A stretch of DNA of 64,000 nt from Caballeronia concitans (GTDB lineage Bacteria > Pseudomonadota > Gammaproteobacteria > Burkholderiales > Burkholderiaceae). Positions 35,715-42,259 of this stretch are shown here, piece after piece. The stretch spans positions 372,001-436,000 of the forward strand of contig NZ_FCNV02000002.1 in NCBI RefSeq assembly GCF_001544615.1. The letters are read 5' to 3'. How positions within the stretch are numbered: position 1 is the first letter of the stretch; each line of letters opens with the position of its first letter. The translations under genes were made by a program, and so were the position numbers. A model generated the notes under the pieces. The model ran no database searches and was not told where the DNA came from. It saw only the letters and a list, made by a program, of their open reading frames with translations.

Positions 35715-36455
35715 TCACTCCGCTGCGGGCGTCGAAGCGGCAGCCGTCGCACTGCCATTCGCGGCCGTCTGGTTCACCGCAGCCTGTTTGCCGATGCTTT
35801 TCTTTGCTGCCGTCTTTCGCGCTGGCGCACGCTTCGTCGCGCCAGTCGTTTTCTTCGCAACAGACTTCTTCGCGGCAGTGGTTTTCTTGGCGCTCGTCTT
35901 CTTCGAGGCCGATTTCTTCGCCGCGGCCTTCTTCCCCGGCGCGCTGGATGCGGCTCCATCCGCAATCAGAAAACGAGTGCGATCTTTCGCCGAAGCAAGC
36001 CACGCGGGAGCCGGTCCGCGACCGCTCCAGGTCGCGCCACTCGCGGGATCGCGATATTTCGGCGCTTGCGGCCCGCGCACATAATTGCCTTGCTTGGCCT
36101 TGGGAGCTGAAACCGTTGCGCTCCGGGCGCCTTGTCCGTCGATAAGAAACTTGCTGCGATCTTTGACGTTGGCGATCCATTCAGGCGCTCGGCCGCGGCC
36201 GGTCCATGTCACTCCGGTTTTCGGATTGACATACTTCGGCGCAACCTTTTGACCCGACGTCTTGCTTGCGGTACTGCCTTTTCGACCAGACGTGCGCTTG
36301 CCGAAATGGGCCGCGATGTCGTCCGGAGTGAGACGGTGCGTTTCCATGAGTTCGCGGATGCGGTCCATGATTGCGGACGACTCTCTCTTCGCAATTGCCT
36401 CCGCCTGGGACTGAAGTTTTGCGATTCGTGCTTGTAGTGCTTTTAACGTAGCCAT
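35715..36455 (-). CDS. H-NS family protein with two DNA-binding domains and a Lys/Ala-rich tail
   Basis: 246 residues from MATLKALQARIAKLQ, with GAGGAG six bases upstream. Residues 1-55 form the coiled oligomerisation helices. The H-NS DNA-binding core occurs twice: GVTWTGRGRAPEWI (about residues 100-113) and GATWSGRGPAPAWL (about 150-163), each preceded by a similar KYxxPxxG strand and followed by DRxxFLI. The last 80 residues are AAKK/SAKK repeats like a histone H1 tail. H-NS-like proteins silence A+T-rich, often horizontally acquired DNA. Tandem domains should raise affinity or allow bridging. The gene is convergent with arsH. Confidence 0.88.
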   Translation of the reverse strand: MATLKALQARIAKLQSQAEAIAKRESSAIMDRIRELMETHRLTPDDIAAHFGKRTSGRKGSTASKTSGQKVAPKYVNPKTGVTWTGRGRAPEWIANVKDRSKFLIDGQGARSATVSAPKAKQGNYVRGPQAPKYRDPASGATWSGRGPAPAWLASAKDRTRFLIADGAASSAPGKKAAAKKSASKKTSAKKTTAAKKSVAKKTTGATKRAPARKTAAKKSIGKQAAVNQTAANGSATAAASTPAAE

Positions 36456-36738
36456 TGTGGACTCCTCTTTCATTGCCGATGGCTGGACTATGCCACATCG
36501 AAGTCGGAAAAACATTCAGAAGCTGTTGCGAAAATTCAGAATAAAGCACTGCAACACCTATTTCGCGACCTATTGATTCACTATCGGCGCCGGATTCGGT
36601 TGCGGATTCGCCACGAAAGAGACCATTTGCACCGGAAACGAAATAACTGAAAGTAGAAAATGAATTGGCGTTGACAGCCGCGCGCAAGGCATTTCCCTTG
36701 CTCTCAAGCTGCGATCCCATCAACCACGGAGACGCATC

Positions 36739-37323
36739 ATGAAGCTCTATTACTCACCCGGCGCATGCAGCCTCGCGGATCACATCGCACTTCACGAAGC
36801 CAACATCGAGTTCGATCGCGTGCGCGTCGATCTGAAATCCAAGGTCACCGAGTCAGGCCAGTCATTCAACGAGATCAATCCCAAGAGCTATGTGCCGGTG
36901 CTCGAGATGAACGACGGCGCGCGGCTCACAGAGAACATTGCGATTCTCTCCTGGATCGCGGATCGCGAGCCGTCGCTTGCGCCGAAGGGCGATATGGCGA
37001 AGATGCGGCTGCTCGAAATGCTCGCGTTCATTTCGACCGAAGTGCACAAGCAGTTCGGCCGCGTGTTCCGGCCTACATCGGATGCGGAAGCGCAGGCTGC
37101 ACGAGACAAACTGAATCAGCGGTTCGAGCTACTCAGTCAGATGATGAAAGGCGAGTACCTTTTCGGCGCCGAAGCGAGCGTAGCCGACGCGTATCTTTTC
37201 ACCATGCTCTTGTGGGCGAAAAAGGTCGGACTGGATGTCCCGCAACGGCTCGCCGATTTCTCGGACCGCATGCGCGCGCGGCCGGCGGTCGCGCTCGCAT
37301 TGCAGCATGAAGGAATCGAGTAA
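36739..37323 (+). CDS. gstA: Glutathione S-transferase, beta class
   Basis: 194 residues. The thioredoxin-like N domain begins MKLYYSPGACSLADHIAL with the beta-class catalytic Cys at residue 10, and the cis-Pro/glutathione-binding motif is YVPVLE followed by LTENIAIL. The helical C domain carries the beta-class His in STEVHKQFGRVF and the N-capping box ASVADAYLF. Cytosolic conjugation or reduction using glutathione is expected; the substrate is unknown. It stands alone, divergent from the H-NS gene across a 283-bp region. Confidence 0.9.
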   Translation: MKLYYSPGACSLADHIALHEANIEFDRVRVDLKSKVTESGQSFNEINPKSYVPVLEMNDGARLTENIAILSWIADREPSLAPKGDMAKMRLLEMLAFISTEVHKQFGRVFRPTSDAEAQAARDKLNQRFELLSQMMKGEYLFGAEASVADAYLFTMLLWAKKVGLDVPQRLADFSDRMRARPAVALALQHEGIE

Positions 37324-37354
37324 GTGAAGTAACGAATCACGGACGTGGCGTGTT

Positions 37355-37390
37355 ACTTCGACGATTAATTCGACGATTACTTCGACGATT
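37355..37390. repeat. Three 12-bp tandem repeats covering a stop codon
   Basis: The units ACTTCGACGATT, AATTCGACGATT and ACTTCGACGATT lie head to tail. On the minus strand they are in frame with the 72-residue gene that ends here, reading SSK-stop, SSN-stop, SSK-stop. The coding end including its TAA has therefore been triplicated, probably by replication slippage. Confidence 0.85.
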
Positions 37391-37595
37391 CGGCAGGCGG
37401 CAGCAAGTCCGCCTTCGCGTTTGCGTGGTTCCTCGCCGCTTCCAGCGCCTCGTCGCTCGAACTCACCGGGCGGTCGCGCATTTCCGTGAAGCCGTCGGCG
37501 TCGATCGTATAGGACCACGTGCACTGGCCGGTAGCGTCGGAATCGATCGTGATCTGAACGACATGCCCGTTGCGTTCGTACTTCTCGGTAGACAT
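37377..37595 (-). CDS. Conserved small hypothetical protein
   Basis: 72 residues: MSTEKYERNGHVVQITI, then QCTWSYTIDADGFTEMRD, then a helical end rich in Ala and Asn. It looks like a small soluble alpha/beta protein of a type common in Burkholderia genomes; I do not know a function. The frame has good coding character and ends in the tandem stop repeat. Confidence 0.6.
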   Translation of the reverse strand: MSTEKYERNGHVVQITIDSDATGQCTWSYTIDADGFTEMRDRPVSSSDEALEAARNHANAKADLLPPAESSK

Positions 37596-37732
37596 TTAAT
37601 GCTCCCACGGGATAAGAATGGCGATGGTTTCGATTCGCCAATGAGCAATTGCCATTCCAATGAGAACGTAGAGTGTGTTGTCGGGTACGAAACCTGCGCC
37701 TTTGGCAACAGCGAGCGCGGGAGATGAGCCGA

Positions 37733-38557
37733 ATGCATCCGATCTGTGTGGCATGTGGGACTCAGTACCCTGGCGAGACACAGCCTGAGCGCTGCATGAT
37801 TTGCAATGACGCTCGGCAGTTCGTCCCGCCAGGCGGCCAGCAATGGACGACATTGGAAGCGTTGCGCCGAAGCCATGCGAACGCATGGCGTGCATTGCGA
37901 GACGATTTGTTCGAGATTCGAATGGAACCGACGTTCGGCATCGGGCAGCGTGCGTTACTCGCACGCACCCCTGCCGGCAATGTGTTGTGGGACTGCGTTG
38001 CGCTGCTCGACGACGCGGCCGTCGCAATCATTCGTGCAATGGGCGGCTTGAGCGGCATCGCAATTTCGCATCCTCACTACTATTCGACGATGCACGACTG
38101 GGCGCACACATTCTCCTGTCCGATATGGATTCACGAAGCCGACCGCGATTGGGTCGTTTCCGAAAGCGACGCCATTCGATTCTGGTCCGGCGATACGCAA
38201 GCCATATCGTCTGATATGACATTGATGAGACTCGGCGGCCATTTCCCCGGCGGCACAGTTCTTCACTGGAAAACGGGCGCGGGCACATTGCTGTCGGGCG
38301 ATATTTTGCAGGTCACGCCTGATCGGTCGCACGTTTCGTTTATGTATAGTTATCCGAACTATCTTCCACTCTCCGCCTCGACAGTACGAGCGATGGCGGC
38401 ACGTCTGAACGGTGTGGCTTATACGAGCGTCTATGGCAGCTTTCGGCACGCTCAGATCGAAGCGAACGGCGAGAAGGCCGTTGCGGAATCCGTGGAACGC
38501 TATGTCGCTTTGCTGGAAGACCGCTTTGATGAGAACAACGCTGCGTCGGGCGACTGA
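37733..38557 (+). CDS. Metallo-beta-lactamase-fold protein with N-terminal zinc ribbon
   Basis: 274 residues from MHPICVACG, chosen because GGGAG sits at proper distance; another ATG lies three codons earlier. Residues 5-25 hold two Cys pairs (CVACG and CMIC), a likely zinc ribbon. The hydrolase part has the HxH pair in ISHPHYYSTMHDW, where the usual HxHxDH would have Asp-His and here has Tyr-Ser. A third His sits in LGGHFPGGTVLHW, and Asp in LLSGDILQV. The active site is therefore altered or mononuclear. Function unknown. It stands alone. Confidence 0.7.
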   Translation: MHPICVACGTQYPGETQPERCMICNDARQFVPPGGQQWTTLEALRRSHANAWRALRDDLFEIRMEPTFGIGQRALLARTPAGNVLWDCVALLDDAAVAIIRAMGGLSGIAISHPHYYSTMHDWAHTFSCPIWIHEADRDWVVSESDAIRFWSGDTQAISSDMTLMRLGGHFPGGTVLHWKTGAGTLLSGDILQVTPDRSHVSFMYSYPNYLPLSASTVRAMAARLNGVAYTSVYGSFRHAQIEANGEKAVAESVERYVALLEDRFDENNAASGD

Positions 38558-38659
38558 AGCGTGACCGCATCGCAATTACAAGTGTCGTTCAACCGTCGGC
38601 GCGGCATGATATCCGTCCGACGCCATTCAACGTTTCGCATGCAAATGGAGTCGATCATC

Positions 38660-38794
38660 ATGTCCGATCCCACCACCCCTCAGAACCCGCCGACCATACC
38701 GGATGCGCCGTCTCCCAATCAGCCAGCCGATCTTCCGGATGTCGGCCAGCCCGAACCGGAGCCGGACCAACAGGGTGGTGCGACCGGCAAGTAG
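38660..38794 (+). CDS. Small Pro-rich hypothetical protein
   Basis: 44 residues, starting MSDPTTPQNPPTIPDAP and rich in Pro, Asp, Glu and Gln; intrinsically disordered. TGGAG lies about ten bases before the ATG. In-frame upstream ATGs (for example MQMESII) are alternatives. Such short acidic Pro-rich proteins occur in Burkholderiaceae without known role. Confidence 0.45.
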   Translation: MSDPTTPQNPPTIPDAPSPNQPADLPDVGQPEPEPDQQGGATGK

Positions 38795-38812
38795 GTTTGC
38801 ATCGACGAAACA

Positions 38813-38841
38813 GGCGCGCGGATAGCGAGACGACGCGCGCC
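38813..38841. terminator. Hairpin between convergent genes
   Basis: GGCGCGCG and CGCGCGCC form an 8-bp stem with a 13-base loop, between the stop of the Pro-rich gene and the convergent stop of the exoprotein gene. There is no clear T-tract on either side. It may end transcription from either direction. Confidence 0.35.
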
Positions 38842-38844
38842 GCC

Positions 38845-41199
38845 CTATTGCATGACTTGCCACCGCAAGATCGGATGCGTGGCGTTGTGCAGCATCACCC
38901 ACGTTCCGCCCGCGCCGAAATCCCACGTCGGGCCGAAGCTCGACGGCGTGCTCATTTGTCCCGTCGTCAGGCCGTTCGCCGCGCTGATCGGGTTTCCACT
39001 ACCGTATCCCGCCGTTTGTCCGGTCGATTGCCGGTCCCAGAAGACATTGCTCGCCACCGTGCCCGCGTTGTCCGCGACGACGCCGCCTCGATACATCGGC
39101 AGGATGAATGTATCGACAGGCCCGCTTGCGAACGACTCTTCGATGGAACCCGTGTTCGACGAAACGAGACCGCCGTTGCTGCTCCCCGCTCTCACCGATG
39201 CTGTCGAGTAAGACTGCCTGATGGTGCCCGAGTTGTCTCCGACCAGCCCGCCGCCCGCCGAGCGCGATCCGCCTCCGACAGAGCCGGTCGCGAACGACTG
39301 CAGGATCGTTCCGCTGTTGCTTCCGACGAGCCCGCCTACCAACGCCGACGCGCCGACGCTGGCCGCGCTATCCGATCGATACACGACGCCGGAGTTGATC
39401 GCAATCAGCCCGCCGAAGGGAAGGCTGGTGCTGCCTTGCGTCTGCACGATGCCGTCCGCGTGGACGTACGACACGAGGCCCGACGAGCGTTGTGCAAGCG
39501 GCGCGTTCGGGCTGTAGTACACGCTCATGTTCACGTTCGCGAGCTTCATGTTGCGCACGACGCCCGAATCGCCGATGGTTGCGAAGAGTCCCGTCGGTTG
39601 CTCGCCGTTCACGTCCTGAAGAGCGATCGACAGATTCTCGATGGTGTGTCCGAGGCCGTCGAGTTGTCCGGTAAAGCCGTTCGCGCTGTCGCTGCCGATC
39701 GACTGAAACGTGCCGTTGGTCGCGCTCGCATCGATGTCGCGGCCCAGCGCGTACGAGCCATTGAGATCCTGAGAGATGCCGGCGAGGTCGCCGAGCGAAT
39801 TGATCAGCACGTAGTTCGTTATCTGCGCGCGAATGCCGCTGTATTGAGGAGCGCCCCACGCAGGGTTACTCAACGTCTGCCCGCTGACGAACTGCCCGTT
39901 GCGGTCCCGATAGCTCGATACCAGCCCCAGACTCTTCGACCAATCGATCATCCCGAGATTGACGATACTGCCTCCGTTGTTCGCCCCGGCAGCGTCCGCG
40001 CGCAAGGTGAGATTGCCCGCGCCCGCGTTGGCGAGCGTCGCGATCGCTCCGACCGTGACGGAATGCGCAGCGTTGAGCGTGAGCGATGCGTTGCCCGACC
40101 AGCGCAACGGCTGCTCCATCACGATATCGCCTTGCGATGCATCGAGCGTCAGCGACGTGCCCCGATTCAGTTGCGCGAGCAGCGCCGCCGTCGTCTTCGG
40201 ACCGACGTTGAACAGCGGCGCATTGAGATTCCAGTCGCGCGCGTGAATGTCGGCATCGTCGAGATGCAGCGTTGCGCCCGTCGTATCGACGATGCCGCCA
40301 CTGCCATCCACATTCTTCGCATCGATGCGCCCGTGCACATGCGCCGTGCCGTTGTTCGCCACGAGCCATACGTGGCCGTCGCGCGCGGCCGTGCCGGTCG
40401 CGCGCAACGCATCAGTGTGGGCCGCGAGCGCGTACACGTTGCCATCGGCTGCCTGAAGCGCGACCTGCGCCGCCGCGATCGTCCCTTTATCGACGACGTC
40501 GCCGCGGCTGCCCGACGTCTGCACGAAGGTTTGGGGCATGCCGGTCGAGTCGCGCACCAGCACTTGATCGCCGGCTGCGAGTTCCGCCGATCCGGCAGGC
40601 GCGCTGATGGTGCCGTCGTTTTCGACGAGCTGCCGCGCGATCAGCAATACGTCGCCGCTCGTCGAGCTGATCTTGCCCAGATTCACGACCATGCCCGCGC
40701 CGCTGCCCGCGAACGTCAGCGCGCCGCCCGCCATGAACGCGTCGTTGCTCACGTCGAGCGTCGATGCGACGAAGCGCCCGCCCGTCGTCACCACGCCGTT
40801 CGCACCGATGACCACGCCTTGCGGATTGATCAGATAGAAGCTGCCGCTCGCGCTGAGCGATCCCTGAATGAGCGATTGTTCCGTGCCTGTCACGCGGCTC
40901 AGCGTGGCGCCCGTCCCGTTCTGCACGTTGACCGAATGGCGCGTGTCGATCGAGAAGCTGCACCAGTCGACGACCCCTCGCGATGTGGTCTGCGTGATGG
41001 TCATTTGCGCGCCGTTCGACGCGATCTGCCCCGCGCCCGCAACGAACTTCCCGCCGTTGGGCAAAGGGCCCGCCGCCCATGCATTGGATGCAGCCGCGCT
41101 CGCCAGAGCAATAACGACGATGCTCTGTCGGACTGGCATCGAACAGAACGAACGCGCTTTTTTCGTTGTTCTATTCATCGATGAACGATCGGTGTGCAT
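38845..41199 (-). CDS. Filamentous-haemagglutinin-type exoprotein (TpsA-like) with GLUG repeats
   Basis: 784 residues from MHTDRSSMNRTTKKARSF (GGAG at proper distance), a signal peptide with cleavage after ASNAWA. The TPS secretion domain follows at once: PNGGKFVAGAGQIASNG, GVVDWCSFSIDTRHSVNVQNG, NPQGVVIGANGVV. Beta-helix repeats then lead to GLUG motifs in the C-terminal 250 residues (GGLVGSNSGTILQSFATGSV, GGLVGDNSGTIRQSYSTASV). Such proteins are exported by a TpsB outer-membrane pore and act as adhesins. No TpsB gene is next to it, and the protein is short for the family. Confidence 0.85.
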   Translation of the reverse strand: MHTDRSSMNRTTKKARSFCSMPVRQSIVVIALASAAASNAWAAGPLPNGGKFVAGAGQIASNGAQMTITQTTSRGVVDWCSFSIDTRHSVNVQNGTGATLSRVTGTEQSLIQGSLSASGSFYLINPQGVVIGANGVVTTGGRFVASTLDVSNDAFMAGGALTFAGSGAGMVVNLGKISSTSGDVLLIARQLVENDGTISAPAGSAELAAGDQVLVRDSTGMPQTFVQTSGSRGDVVDKGTIAAAQVALQAADGNVYALAAHTDALRATGTAARDGHVWLVANNGTAHVHGRIDAKNVDGSGGIVDTTGATLHLDDADIHARDWNLNAPLFNVGPKTTAALLAQLNRGTSLTLDASQGDIVMEQPLRWSGNASLTLNAAHSVTVGAIATLANAGAGNLTLRADAAGANNGGSIVNLGMIDWSKSLGLVSSYRDRNGQFVSGQTLSNPAWGAPQYSGIRAQITNYVLINSLGDLAGISQDLNGSYALGRDIDASATNGTFQSIGSDSANGFTGQLDGLGHTIENLSIALQDVNGEQPTGLFATIGDSGVVRNMKLANVNMSVYYSPNAPLAQRSSGLVSYVHADGIVQTQGSTSLPFGGLIAINSGVVYRSDSAASVGASALVGGLVGSNSGTILQSFATGSVGGGSRSAGGGLVGDNSGTIRQSYSTASVRAGSSNGGLVSSNTGSIEESFASGPVDTFILPMYRGGVVADNAGTVASNVFWDRQSTGQTAGYGSGNPISAANGLTTGQMSTPSSFGPTWDFGAGGTWVMLHNATHPILRWQVMQ

Positions 41200-41303
41200 G
41201 TCGCGTCTCCAGTGGGCTTCGTCGAGCGAGCAGTGCTTACTGGACGACATCATGCGCTTTCGCGTTCAATAATCAAGCATTTGAAGCGCACGCTTCGTTC
41301 ACA

Positions 41304-41319
41304 CTTCGATGCATCGAAG
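41304..41319. promoter_or_regulatory. Perfect 16-bp palindrome in the divergent region
   Basis: CTTCGATGCATCGAAG is a perfect palindrome about 90 bp before the PEP-mutase-family gene and about 105 bp before the exoprotein start. Twelve bases to its left is GAAGCG-CA-CGCTTC, another inverted repeat (41,284-41,297). Together they look like binding sites for a dimeric regulator of one or both divergent genes. Confidence 0.45.
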
Positions 41320-41407
41320 CAAAATATAAGCAGTGGAATGGGCGCGTACGCCCGGCTTCCGCGCCGAATGAATGCAGAGCCTTTCGATCAACCTACTGGA
41401 GCGAATC

Positions 41408-42232
41408 ATGTCACGCACCGTCACCGAGAAACGCGCGGCCTTCCGTGCATTGCATGCGTCCGGTTGCTTCGTGCTGCCGAACCCCTGGGACGCCGGCAGC
41501 GCGCGTTATCTCGCGAGCCTCGGGTTTCAGGCCATCGCGACCACGAGTTCCGGCTTCGCATGGTCGACCGGTCACGCCGACAACAACGTGTCGCGCGATG
41601 TCGTCCTCGCGCATCTGCGCACGATGGTCGAAGCCACCGATCTCCCCGTCAACGCGGACTTCGAGAACGGCTTCGGCGCGGACCCGCAGACCGTGGCGCA
41701 AAGCGTGACGCTTGCCATCGCGACGGGCGTTGCGGGCTTGTCCATCGAGGATTCCACCGGCGATACGTCCGCGCCGCTGTTTCCAATCGACGTAGCGGTC
41801 GCGCGTCTGAAAGCTGCACGTCGTGCCATCGATGAGAACGGCGGCGACACGTTGCTCGTCGGCCGCGCGGAGAACTTCTTCGCGGGCGTGCCCGATCTCG
41901 ACGATACGCTCGCACGCCTGCGGGCTTACGCGGCTGCGGGCGCGGACTGCCTGTACGCGCCGGGCATCAAGACGCGCGAGCAGATCGAAGCGGTCGTCGC
42001 GGCCGTGTCGCCGAAGCCCGTGAACGTGCTGGTAGGCGGTCCATCGGCCTTCACGTTGCAGGACCTTACAGCGCTCGGCGTGCGTCGCGTGAGCGTGGGC
42101 GGTGCGCTGGCAAGATCGGCGTGGGGCGGTGTCATGCGCGCGGCGCAAAGCCTCGTCGATGGACGCTTCGACGGTTTCGAAGGCGCGGCTTCAGGCGCGC
42201 AGCTCAATGCGCTCTTTCCTGACGATGCTTGA
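41408..42232 (+). CDS. Isocitrate lyase / PEP mutase superfamily protein
   Basis: 274 residues from MSRTVTEKRAAFR with TGGAG upstream. The TIM-barrel family is clear: LPNPWDAGSARYLASLGFQAIATTSSG at the N terminus, VNADFENGFG in place of the DxDTGYG metal motif of methylisocitrate lyase, then GLSIEDSTGD and LVGRAEN. The metal-site change places it in the broad COG2513 group whose members act on 2-oxo or 2-hydroxy acids (for example oxaloacetate decarboxylase-like). The substrate is unknown. It lies far from the phn genes, so there is no reason to link it to phosphonates. Confidence 0.8.
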   Translation: MSRTVTEKRAAFRALHASGCFVLPNPWDAGSARYLASLGFQAIATTSSGFAWSTGHADNNVSRDVVLAHLRTMVEATDLPVNADFENGFGADPQTVAQSVTLAIATGVAGLSIEDSTGDTSAPLFPIDVAVARLKAARRAIDENGGDTLLVGRAENFFAGVPDLDDTLARLRAYAAAGADCLYAPGIKTREQIEAVVAAVSPKPVNVLVGGPSAFTLQDLTALGVRRVSVGGALARSAWGGVMRAAQSLVDGRFDGFEGAASGAQLNALFPDDA

Positions 42233-42259
42233 ACATCCCTTCGGCGCGGATCGCTTCGT

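Noticed and set aside
36671-36700. TTGACA upstream of the glutathione S-transferase gene as a -35 box
   Set aside because: No acceptable -10 sequence lies 16-18 bp downstream (TCCCTT), so no promoter is claimed.
38797-41184. A 795-residue open frame on the plus strand opposite the exoprotein gene
   Set aside because: It is antisense to a clear TPS-domain protein, is Arg/Ala/His-rich as expected of G+C-rich shadow frames, and has no domain or ribosome site.
41408-42232. Idea that the PEP-mutase-family gene makes phosphonates that feed the phn genes
   Set aside because: The metal motif (VNADFENGFG) and the EDSTGD segment do not fit PEP phosphonomutase, and no phosphonopyruvate decarboxylase is nearby.
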